Of a stretch of 64,000 bases of DNA, positions 24,191-35,600 are shown one piece after another. Origin of the DNA: Psettodes erumei (taxonomy: Eukaryota; Chordata; Actinopteri; Pleuronectiformes; Psettodidae); contig JAFBJZ010000433.1 of NCBI GenBank assembly GCA_016785225.1, forward strand, positions 124,001 through 188,000, written 5' to 3'. The notes below the pieces were generated by a model, which was not told the DNA's origin, searched no databases, and was given only the letters and a program-made list of their open reading frames with translations. How positions within the stretch are numbered: the first letter of the stretch is position 1; each line of letters opens with the position of its first letter. The translations under genes were made by a program, and so were the position numbers.

Positions 24191-25520
24191 GGAGTAAATT
24201 AGAGAATGTAAAAGCAAATGCAAATTGGTGATTCTGACACTGAACTGTAAACCAAACCAATGTGTAGGGATCCTGTCAACCCTTTGCAGCCATGGATCCC
24301 CCAGTGATCTTGTTATTGTGATACCTGTGCATATTTTTATTCACAAGATATGTGTTACACGGGGGAGGGGGGGGGCGTCCACTGTCTTTCAAATATCTGA
24401 AAAGAGACAGGTTTTGCTTAGGTTGCCTCAAGTTGTTGGCAGGCGCAAAGAAATATTGTTATACAGCTGGAGAGGAATGGCCAGCGGCCTGCGGCTTTGG
24501 CTTGCACAGACACACACACACACACACACACACTGTGGTTAGTGTTCCAGCCCCCTGTGAACCACACTGGCCTCTGGTGAGCCACAGAATCCATGAGGTG
24601 TAGAGTGACAAGCTCCTTCTCTGTCTCTCCCACACACACATATACGGAGATTCTTTGTCTCATAAAGTCAGATGCAGACTTTACAACACGGAGAAATGCA
24701 GAAAAGACGTTCTGAGTGAACATCGATTTCATGAAGAGTCTATCATTCAGTCTGGCATCACTCTCATTAGCTGTTGCCTCTTTCTTTTAATGAAGGACTT
24801 TAGTTTCTCTTATCAACCGCTGAGCACACTGACATTCACTGTGATAGCCTGGTTACTGTAAAAGCCATTATTCTGGAAATGTAACTCACTTGATAGCACT
24901 AGCGATACAACAGTTTTCTGTGTAATGTGAGAGTGCACTTTCCTCACAGAGTGAATATGCCTACGTTTTACAAATAGTCAGAAGTGAAAATTCCCGAAGA
25001 GAACTCCCTGAAATCCGTGCTACATTAATGTCAAAATTAAAGAAACTGGAGAATAGTCAGACCAGATCTGAATGAACCCAAGTCTGAAATGTGGTGGACT
25101 TGATCACTGAACCATTCACAAAATTAGTCTGTCACTCTGTGGATCCAGCGCTTCCTGACTCACAAAGGGGACACAGTGCTGGAGAACAGCTGCTTACAGG
25201 GGACATTCCTGTAAAACACAAGCTATCAGGGACTATTTTCTAGTTCAGGTGGTGGGAATGCACTTCCCTCTAAATCAACAGTGAACAATTTAACACTGCA
25301 TTACTGTCTTAAGAAGCCTTTCCTTTAAACCTGCCCCACTGCTTTCACTTTCCCTGTGTCAAGTCTTTCTTGTGCTCGTGCTCATATAAAGAGCTGATTA
25401 GAACTTGCAGGCTTCTGTATTCCCCTACCACGATGACAATAACAAATTTTCCATACAACTGCTCTGATGTGATTACCCATTGACTTGGAAGCTGAATGAA
25501 CCAAGTCCAGTCAGTTTTAA
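24191..25520. other. Non-coding stretch
   Basis: Holds a (CA)n run at 24,506-24,533 and a G tract at 24,361-24,376. No gene or RNA recognised. Confidence 0.55.
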
Positions 25521-25935
25521 CAGTGAGTACACTATTAGTGTGAGTATTAGCGTTAGCTAAACTGAAAGCAAACTTTTAAGATGCATGTTAACACCTCATT
25601 CCGGCTGAACCTGAACTTCTCATCATCAGGCTACTAAAGATGAAGCTGCTAACAACAGACTAACAGTGGTAAAGGAGGTGTTATCTGCCTTCAGATAACA
25701 CCATAATATTACTACTACTACTACAACAACTACTAGTAATAATAATAACTTAATATAAATGCCATAAGTATGAGTGCTAGTGCGAATCTCATTTAAATAC
25801 AAAGTACAACGTACAGCATGTATGAAACGTACAGGGCTGTAAAGTTACCAACTTTGTTTTTTGCTGTTAGCTAACTTGTTTGTCAATTGTTTGGTCTGTG
25901 ACATAATAAGTCAACAAGGCATAATTATGTCAAAA
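25521..25935. repeat. Interspersed repeat, same family as 51,430-52,150
   Basis: The left part matches 51,449-51,520 ('acttttaagatgcatgttaacacct' versus 'acttttaaaatacatgttaacacct', in blocks). The right part matches 52,096-52,150 ('ttagctaac' then 'tattgtttggtctgtga'). Both matches are in the same order, so a single element of about 400 bp is implied. Class unknown. Confidence 0.5.
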
Positions 25936-26301
25936 TATTGTACATGTATATTGGGAGAAAAGTAGTAGGCCTATTCCAATTAAATTACATAATCGAGCAA
26001 AAACCATAGGTTGGTGTACATAAACACAACTATAAATGAATGGTAATGCTGTAAATGCTGGTCTGCTGGTCTGGCTTGATAAGTAAATGAGCTACACTTG
26101 CTACCAACTTCATAAAGAAATGATATTAAAAATGAGTGAAAAGGCCTCTTGATATGCGTCATGGCAGGAAACGCACAGGTTCACTCGCACAGCTAACAAA
26201 CTTTCGCTTCTCGCTAGTGCTTTTTAGCTGGCTCACTAAATGAGATTATGTGGTGTGTTTTTAAAAAAAATACTAACTCAACCTGCAACACACCAAATAC
26301 A

Positions 26302-26337
<36 letters not shown>

Positions 26338-29119
26338 TTTTTCTCTACAGGCTACACTTCACCTTCCATTAATCAAAATGCTTTTATCTAACAAAATGCA
26401 ATACAGCCATAACATCAGTCACATTAAGCTACACAAACACACAGACACACATATCTATCATTTTGATCATGCATCCACATACTCTCTCTTGCTCTCTCTC
26501 TCTCAAGCACACACAAATACAGTCATATCAAACAAACTGAGCTCTTGCAAAAGCAACTCACACTTATTCTCTCTTTTTCTCCCTCTCTCTCTCTGTCACT
26601 CAACTCACACACCTACACACACACACACACACACACACACGGTCAGGTCATGCCCTTCTCATGTTTCCTTTGACACATGGTAATAGATTCCGCTGTAGCT
26701 CTACGCCTCAGCTAAGTGGCCTCACCTTTCACTGAAAACAAATCACTCTCTCACACTCCCACTCATAAACACACACACACACACTTCTTCCCCACCACCA
26801 GCTCTCTCTTTCTACACACTCTCTTCTTTTCTTTCCATTTTCTCTTTCTTTCACCCTCTCTCTCCTCTTCATCCTCATCTCTGACCTTCCTCCTTTCTCT
26901 TTCTCATCTCTTTCCCTCGGGTGCTCTCCTCTTCCTCTCCATCACTCAGCCCACCCTCCTCCTTTTTTCCATCCTTGCTCTCCTTTTCTATCTCCTCCTC
27001 TTTTTCTCACTTTCTGTTTGTCTTTTTTTGACCTGGAATTTTGTCCCATGTGGGATCGTAAGAGATTATCGTCATTTTTCTCTATTAAATAATAATAAAA
27101 TAATAAATGTAAAGATCATTTATTAATTAAACTGCACAATCTACATTTGAATGATTATGACTGTATTGAAATGATTATCTCTCACTCATAGTATAGTAGT
27201 TGTATATTTAGTAGTAGAAGTATTACATGGACACATGCAATACTTACATATTACATGTCTTTATGCATCTGTTTTGCATACATAGTAACTATAAAAGTTA
27301 TTATGGTCATTATGATTATTGCTAAAGCTATACAATACACGTATAAATTATCAGTACTCAAGTATAGTATTCTGTCAATTTTATATTGATATGATGTAAA
27401 ATATGTCCAATTTTAATTGACTTAATGAGAAACAATTGCTTTCTTGCTCATAATCTGCTTATGCTCTTAAGTATATTTTTCCAAAAGTTATTTTCCAATT
27501 GTAATGATGTTATTTTTAAGTATTATGTGCTTTGATAATTAAAGCAATTATTTAGGTATGAAGATATGTTATTTTAAATATGTTTATTAAGCATGTTTAT
27601 TGTCTAATTTTTGTCAAAACATTTCTAATTATTTATTATCATTCTAGTTTTGAGAAACTTGTGGATATTCATGTGGGAATGATGAATGCTTTTTTCAAAG
27701 TTTAAAAAATACAAATAAATCTTAGTTTTTCATTTATCAATTTGCCATGTTTAAAAAATTAAAAAATAAAAATACAGTGTAATTTGAATTATGAACTAAC
27801 CTTACTTAAAAGCACATGTAGTATTTGTTGACAGAGACCTGATGTTCAGCTATACCACAATTTAGGAAGAGTAATGTGGAGTAAATATTTTTTTGGGGGG
27901 GGGTTTCATGTGCTTAGAGTGCAGACTTTTTAATTTGTGATGTGGATGAGCCTACTGTATTTTTCAGCCCTGGGTAGTGCCTGCAGGCTTTCTCTCCGCT
28001 TCCAGGGAACTTCTCTTATGTATAGCCCGAGATGCAAAGCCTAGAGCAAATGAAGGCTCAAAATCATTCCGAGACGCTCATTACACTTATTGTTGTGAGT
28101 ACATGATAGTGACTGAGCGGTGTAACATTTTTATCACCTTCTGTCTTCCCTCAACTAAAATTTAGAGAGAGTTTATAGTGCATGAATTACTGAACTATAA
28201 AAGGGAGGGCAACAAAAACAGAATATGGAAAAGTCCAGTCAGTGGGGCCACAGTGGGAACAACACATTTAGGTATTGTGTATGTATGTTCCCCACCCAAC
28301 ATTATTTTCTTTGTTTGTTTGAGTAGATTTTCAAAGTAAAATGACAGGGGAATGAAGGGAGATGGAAAGGACTGATATTACTGTTATTACTAATTACTAT
28401 AAGGATATGTCTTATCATGCTACAGTTGATCAGTATTATATCTTAAACACAAGCTTACTATCATTAATTTTATCATATTCAATGTGTACATGAATATTTT
28501 TCTTAGTTTTTATGTCCAACTGCGGATAATTGCTTCAATATTTTTTTGTCCATTATCTCGCTTTCCATTCAATAGCATATAAACTTCAAATATCATGAAG
28601 CCTTTATGTCACCTCTGCAGGATTTGGGATTGGATTATAATGTATAATGTATTTATCTCAATACCTGAAAAACATACACTGAAAAAATGTTCTTCAACAT
28701 TTCCAAAGTCTAGAAAGCCATTTTTGGATTGCCCTCATTTCTTGATGTGTGCGTAAATGTAATCAAGCTGGTAATTTAAATAAATGTCGCCTTACTGTTG
28801 CAGGTATGCACCCACAATCAATTGCACCAGTTGCAAAATCACCTTTTTTAATTTCTTATTTTTACTTGCAAGATTTTATTTTGTAATGCAAAGCTTGTGT
28901 ACACGTTGTGACGATTGAGAAAGAATGAATAAACAAGTTAATGCACGCTTTTGGAGGTCTACATCATCTTCTTTTATCATCAGGGACTGACCACACAGGA
29001 AAGCTGCAGCTGTGAGGATAAATATGGGGGAAGGCTGTCCTCTACTGGTGACTGAATAAAAATACTCAGAACGAAAGAAGCGACTTGATGATGATTGTAT
29101 GATTTAAACTTTTTTTTTT
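25936..29119. other. Non-coding stretch with CA and CT microsatellites
   Basis: Holds (CA)n at 26,304-26,334 and 26,615-26,640, a long pyrimidine-rich block at 26,800-27,020, and very AT-rich sequence at 27,050-27,800. Open frames over the microsatellites are low-complexity artefacts. No gene seen. Confidence 0.6.
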
Positions 29120-29200
29120 TTTACAGAATCAGACAAACTTTATTGATCCTAAGTGGGCAAAAATAGTTTTTTTGCACTTCTTTCTGTGTACAAGCAACTT
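29120..29200. repeat. Fish LINE/SINE-tail-like fragment
   Basis: A T run followed by 'acagaatcagacaaactt' and 'tattgatcctaagtgggcaaa' resembles a frequent 'CTTTATTGATCCC..GGGAAA' repeat of teleost genomes (recollection). Short and unconfirmed. Confidence 0.35.
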
Positions 29201-31117
29201 AGTACTTAGGAAGTTGGGTAATGTAGTGTGAAGAGCAAGAAAATCTATGTTGGGATGGCTGGATGAACGAAATACCAACCATTTTCCCAAAGGTTGTATC
29301 ATTATCTTCAACAAAAAGACACAAAGACACAAAGTGATAAGTGATTCCACCTTTGTGTCAAAAATTTGTGTCCCTTTCCCATTTCGACTCAACAGAACCG
29401 GAAATTTTTTTCGGTTCAGTAAGGAAGAAGAAGTGAACTCCATCTCCTCTGGATGAACAGGACCGTGAGCGCAAGCCCAGCCTCTTCACCTCAACCTGTA
29501 CAATCTGAAACCAGTAGAGTGGAGGCAACACTGGTTGGAAGAGAAACAGCCACATTTATGTTGACCATCATGGAATGACTCTTAAAAGCTTTGTGTTTGC
29601 TTAATGCCTTTCCTTTCTTCCTAGGTCTAGATGAGATAGACAGCTGGAAGCGGGAGGCGGGTATCCAGCTGAAAGGGCCAAATCCATCAGAAGTGTAATG
29701 GGATTCATGCAGATATCAAATGGAGAGCTAAAAGTTGAAAGAGGGAACGAGATCTAATCCAATGTGAAATGGAAGCTCTATTATGAGCTTTCCACGCCAG
29801 CCTGATGTTTTACAGTTTGGTTACAGTTATGGTTTTGACATAGCTCCCTTGCAGTCCTTCAGGAGCATGAACTCCCGTTTTGTTTTACTATTTTTCTCGT
29901 TACTTCCTGTCTTCGTACAATTTTCTTCCTTTGCGAAATTCTGCCTCTCCTTAATGTAATTCATCCGTGCCCTATCGTCCCTGCCTTACTTGCCTCTGTC
30001 TTCATCCTGTTCAAGTGTCAAATTGTTGCTTTCCATGTCTCCTGTGCTTGTTTCTCTCGTATTCCTTGTGTGATCCTGGATTCTTTTAATTTCCATAGTT
30101 TTTGCTTCTCGTCATCCTGCTTTTTCCCAAGCTCCTCTGTGTGTTTTCTTTCTTGCTAGCCTACCTGCTTTTGGATGTCTCGAACTTTTTTTTTTTTTCA
30201 AACATCCCTTTTTCACCCACCTGTGTCCATCTACATTTTAGCTCCATTCTTCACAAAACATAACAGAATTCTTACCTCCACCTCAATACAGAAAAAAGTG
30301 TACAGTGTATATACATACAGTATATTTTTTTTAAAAAATAGCATCCATATAAAAATCCTTTATAAATAATTATTTAGTAAATATTTCAATAAAATATAAG
30401 TTTAAGTTCATTAACTAAATTTTATATTCAGTAGGCTATTCAATTTCATTATCCTAAAAAAATCCCATCTCCCCATACCAGGATGGTTTGACCCAACCTG
30501 GCAAATGCCAAATGCCATCACCTGTAAATCACTGCCACCTGTGTACGATACGCCACCATACTTGCATCATTAAACTTTATTATGTATTATAGCTATTATC
30601 TACCTCATTGGAATGTTGAAATAACTGATGGAACTGGACCAGACAGGGAGACAGAATGGACAGAAAGACATAGAGAGAAGGCAACAAATACAATAATGAT
30701 AACAACCATGGGGCGGGCACCAGGTGTCTGAGAATGTGGGGCTTTGGACCCAGCTTGCTCTGGGTGGTGGACTTTGTCAGGCTGTGCACTTCCTGCTACT
30801 GCCCTGCTGGTGGCCAGGCCCTGGGCTGGCGGTGGGGGGTATCACGAAATCCTTTTTCATCTTGCCTTCTTCCTTTCAGGGAACTGCTCACGAAAATGCA
30901 GCGTACACCTTATGTCAGTGCTCTCAAGTACACAAAATTTTATAAAACAAGAAAAGGCATGGTAAGGTTGGGAACTGCTGATCCAGTGAGGACAGTTGAG
31001 AATTCAAGGGATAAATAAAGGGAAGAAATAGATGACAAAAAAGAAAGGCATTGGTAGAGGCTGGCAGACAGGAGAAAATGCTTCTTTATTTACCTTGAAC
31101 TCTCAAACTCGCTCTCC

Positions 31118-31152
<35 letters not shown>

Positions 31153-31980
31153 ACACACACACACACACACACACACAGTGTATTAGCATCAAAGGTCTAC
31201 AGACAGACAGGGAGCAGTAATGAATGAGTGGATGTTCTTAAGATGAACTCTCTTCTCCCAGCAACTGCCACAACACCTCACGTCATTCTTCCTCTTTACC
31301 ATGTTCACTATTTCATCATCTCAACCTCTCCCTCATGACGGCTTCCGAATTCATTCATTCATCTTTTTTCACTCCTCCATCACATGCATTGGATGGTGGG
31401 CGGGTGTCATGGTGGCTGTTGGTGAGGTGGCACTCCACGTCACTCTGTCAACTTCCTGTCTGTGGGATTAATCGTCACAAAGAGCAACAAAAGAAGTGGC
31501 AAAAAACTCTATCTTTTGTCATTTGGACATGACTTCTCAGCCTTTCTGTGCCCTTTGATGTGCATACCACGCTTTTTTTACAATGCGTCTGTGTGTGTGT
31601 GAGTGCGTTTATGTACACGAGTTTGCCATGCCTTCTTCTGTGTTTGATTGTTGTATTTGTGAGCCTTGTGTGTGTGTGTGCTGTCAGCAGGGCTCCGGGC
31701 CCTCATGCGTCAGAGGGCCTTTCTCTTATTGTGGCCCCTGAGCAAACATATTAAGAACTACCTTATCACTGCTTATACAGCCAGGGCCACACACAAAACG
31801 CACACACATTAAATACAAGCCTAAATACACACCGCATTCACAAAAAGATAGATTTGACTCCAAACACACAAAGCTCGTCGCCAAACTCCCCAAATGTCAC
31901 AGGTCCATCGAAAGGCGGTGCTACACAGCCTTTTAGGCCAGTCATTGGTTGATACAGAGCCATCAGTCATACGTCCAGGG
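29201..31980. other. Non-coding stretch upstream of urp2
   Basis: Holds a compound (TC)n(CA)n microsatellite at 31,120-31,177. A three-frame-open G/C-richer segment at 30,720-30,960 lacks splice sites and any recognisable domain, so it is not called. No RNA gene seen. Confidence 0.5.
31120..31177. repeat. Compound (TC)n(CA)n microsatellite
   Basis: TC run directly followed by an interrupted CA run. Confidence 0.95.
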
Positions 31981-31993
31981 CCAAATTCTGGCT

Positions 31994-32000
31994 TATAAAG
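31994..32000 (+). promoter_or_regulatory. urp2: Putative TATA box of urp2
   Basis: TATAAAG in the context GGCTTATAAAGGAG lies about 600 bp before the signal-peptide ATG, giving a likely start site near 32,025. A 5'-untranslated intron is possible, because 'tactgttgttttcaag' just before the ATG (to 32,579) looks like a splice acceptor. This is inference; no transcript evidence is available. Confidence 0.45.
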
Positions 32001-32597
32001 GAGAGATCAGTTGGGGTGTGTTTGGAAGAGGAACGCATAAGTCTTGACAAGCCTTCTTCAAGAGGCGCATCCATGAAAAATGAACAGAGAGACTGACTTT
32101 GTTAGCCAGGGAAAAGGAAAGCTATTTAACTGTAAATTTGCTGAGAAGATGTGGAACTAAAGTGGACGAATACTAAAGTCTGGTTGAAAAAGTTTTTGAC
32201 CTATCACAACTGAAGAGGGCTCTTGTCTCACGTCTTTTTCGAATTTTTCCAAAACGTCAAAGAGCAAGTAACTAAAATTGCAAAGATACAAGGAGTACAG
32301 GACAGTACAGTACAGATACAGGAAGGAGTGAACAAGCTGTTTGAGACACCTTTTAAAATCAGCTCAGCTAATGTCTGTGAGATCTCCAGTATCAGCTGAG
32401 AGACTGAAGAAACAGATGGATGAGTCAGGTGTAAGGAAAACCAGCACACATTGAGAACCTGTAGGCTACACCAGAAGACCTCTTGGAGAAAAAACCTCTG
32501 GGTCCAAAAGCTAAGAAGTTTAATTCATTGCTGGCGACAACAGGTCCACTCTACATAAATACTTACTGTTGTTTTCAAGTGCTCAACTATAGCCGCA

Positions 32598-32694
32598 ATG
32601 CTTAGCAGAGCAACAGTACTGTCAGCGATCAAGGTTGCCCTGTTGACACAGATGATTCTTGGGATAGGAGTGGAGACAGCACCCACTGAGAGAG
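32598..32694 (+). CDS. urp2: urp2 coding exon 1, signal peptide
   Basis: ATG opens MLSRATVLSAIKVALLTQMI and the exon continues to a GAG-AGA-G|gtaagg donor (phase 1). A basic N-region, hydrophobic core and likely cleavage near VETA-P mark a signal peptide. The Kozak context is CCGCAATGC, moderate. Confidence 0.85.
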
Positions 32695-35600
32695 GTAAGG
32701 ATGTTGAGATAACAGACGAGATGTTAATTCTAATGACATACAGTAGGTGGTCTTAACTTTGTAGAAACTGTTTTATTAATTTATATTAACTTAGAGAGGG
32801 CTTATGGTTGTGGTTTTAAAAAGCAACTGATTGTTGGTCTTTGCACACAAACTCCAGTGTTCCAAATGAAAGATGGCCATCATAACGTGACCATCCACCA
32901 ACTTGAGCTTCACAAATAACACATTACTTCCTGCAGTGGCAATGAATGCTATACAAATTGCTGAAGTTGACTGTATTATCTGGGGACACTGGGCTCCGGA
33001 GAGTGTACGAGATCAGCATATCCTTACAGTTTAATATTGGGTGATCATCAGCAATATAAATTTATGATCAGCCCATAACCACAAAAATAATAAGCTAAAC
33101 TAGCTATATTGCTGAAGATCGATCAAGGCTGATATTTGAGGAACTATCATCATACTGGATGATTCCACAGGTTATGATCTCTGTTCAATGCCAACGTTAA
33201 GTGCCAATAAAGAAAGTGAACTTTAGAACATGTGTGCTTAATGCAGAAAGGGGAGACGTAAGGGGGTGGAGAACATGCAATTTCTTTGATGTCTTTGAAG
33301 GAGAAATTTTAGTCCTGTCAACTTATAATAATGAAGACCCTTTCCTTAACCTTAAACAAGTATTTAGGTGCCTTAACTTTAACCAAAATGCATTTTCCAT
33401 TACCACAGTTTTCAGTAATCTTGACAGTAGTTTCCATGTGCAGCCAATGTTGAACTATCACTGAACATTATCCATAGTCCATCATTGAAGAATCATCCAT
33501 TATCAGCAGGCCTTGCTGGTGTTCAGGTTATATGACAGTATATTATCCAACTAATGTTGAACTCATCTTATTACTCAATCTTAAATGTAAAAACTGCAAT
33601 AACGCATGTTTAGCTGGTAGCTGTTGTACCACTGGCTGGACCTGTGCCCTAGCTTAAAAGCAACTAGGCTACAACGGTAAAACTGTTGGATGGGCCTTAA
33701 CATTTCTATCAGAGATAAGATTTAGTTAATTTGATAAGATTTATTATGTTTGAGTGAACATATCTGCAACTTGCTAACAAATTTAACAAGTTTATTATTT
33801 ACTTGTGAATATCTCTTGTCCAGAAATTGATAATATCGTACAATATGATAATATGGACTTAAGGGACTGCATAAAATGTAGGATTCTACAGATGTTGCAA
33901 AGTTCAGTTCATGTTATAACACAATTATAAAACACATGTTGAATAGATTCAACTTGAACCTAATTGCCGGTGCTCAAAACATCGTCAGGCAACAGTTTGA
34001 AAATGGCAAATTTGAATGTGGACTCATAAGTGTTTTATTGAAAGACTTTTTGGTATTATTTTGATCTTTCTTTCATTCCTTGCAAAACTACACAAGGTAG
34101 TCTTCTATCACCCTGAGCAAGTGCATGTGTGACACAGAGCCACATTGTTTGAAAGGCCCAAACATCATTGTGCGCACACATAAATGCAACTCATACAACT
34201 GTTACGTCTGAGGGTCCCATGGCAACTCCAGCAACCAGCAAAGCAGTGGAATCCCACAGAAATAGTGAGTATGTGCATAAATATGGGTATAGGACTATTT
34301 GGGGGGGGGTCAAAAGTTCGAGAAATCTGAAGATGGCTGTGTTTCGAAGCATACACTGTAGAAACACATGCAGATATGAAGTCATTTCAGAACAAATGGT
34401 ATAACTGTAGACCAGGTATTGAGAAGCCATCATGGAACATATGCACTGCACATTCTCCATGCATGTATGAAAAAAGATGATATTTCCATGTATCGATATA
34501 GCTATTATAAATGTCAAAAATGCAATTGAGTAAAAATGTGGCTCTATCTACCATTAAAATGGACAAATGCATCAAAAGTACTTGACAAGGATCTGAAGAA
34601 AGGTTACCTCTCAGTCTTCTAGTGGAGCCAAAGTAACACTGGTCTTTGGTTAGCCTTTCCAGTACCACAGTCTCTCTCTCAGACATAAAAGTTTCTGGCT
34701 TTAACTTTATTGTCCATTCTGCCGCATGTAGAGGACACACAGAGGAACTGAAATAACGTTTCCCTCAGCCCTGATGGTGTCATCAGATACAAAATAGAGT
34801 TGGCTGGTGCCAAGATGGGGGTGGGTTTGATGTAAAGGGACTGATGCTGGAGGGTGGGGTGTGTGGAGTTCAGTGTCCTAACAGGGGGAAAGAGTGCAGG
34901 GAGAGAGTTCAGCGACCTTACAGCCCGGTGTATGAGACTCCGTTACCTTCTCCCAGATGGAAGGAGGCAGAACAGGGAGTGGGGCGGATGGGTTGGGTCA
35001 CAATGCTGACTGGTTTCCAGGTGAGGCAGGGGTGAGAGAGCAATTTCTGCATGAACCTGCAAAAGTTTTTTTGGTTTAGCTTTTTATCCACATGCGAACA
35101 GCATTCTGGGAGCCCGGAAACACTATTTTTGGGAAACAGATTCCAGAGTGTAAAAATCTCTGTTGTGTAGTGCAACACAAAAACATGTTTTCTTGGAAAA
35201 TAAGTTTGTGCTGTAAAATTGAGGCATCTGATCAATTATTGTGTCTTAACACTCTCTTTGACACAGGTTGTTGACGCCAGCAGTGGGGCCAAAAAGAGTA
35301 GAAACAACCGTTAACTAGCATTTCTGTGCTCTGTCAGAGATGGTTTGACAACAAAGCCTGGTTTATTGCAACTAAAATTCTTACTTTTGATTATAATTCT
35401 ATCAGTCATGATAACTTTGCACTCATCAAAGCACTCATTGCTACATTTTTCCCCTTTGTGAAACCCCCAGACCCTCCTCCCAGTTTCACCCATTCAGCAG
35501 CTGCACTGGAGAAGTCTTCAGCACTAAATCTGAGCCCATATCTGAAAAGGTTGCTTCTGAGCACCAAAGCAACTGTAGAGGACAGGTCATCAAAAACCAC

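Noticed and set aside
26240..27126. Long open frames of 136-147 codons rich in His/Thr and Ser/Leu
   Set aside because: Translations of CA and CT repeats; low-complexity artefacts.
30724..31018. Three overlapping open frames in a G/C-richer segment
   Set aside because: No frame has a recognisable domain or splice partner; likely chance in G/C-rich sequence.
35326..35470. Upstream extension of the open frame over urp2 exon 2
   Set aside because: It runs through the intronic pyrimidine tract; the signal-peptide exon and phase show that the true exon starts at 35,471 or later.
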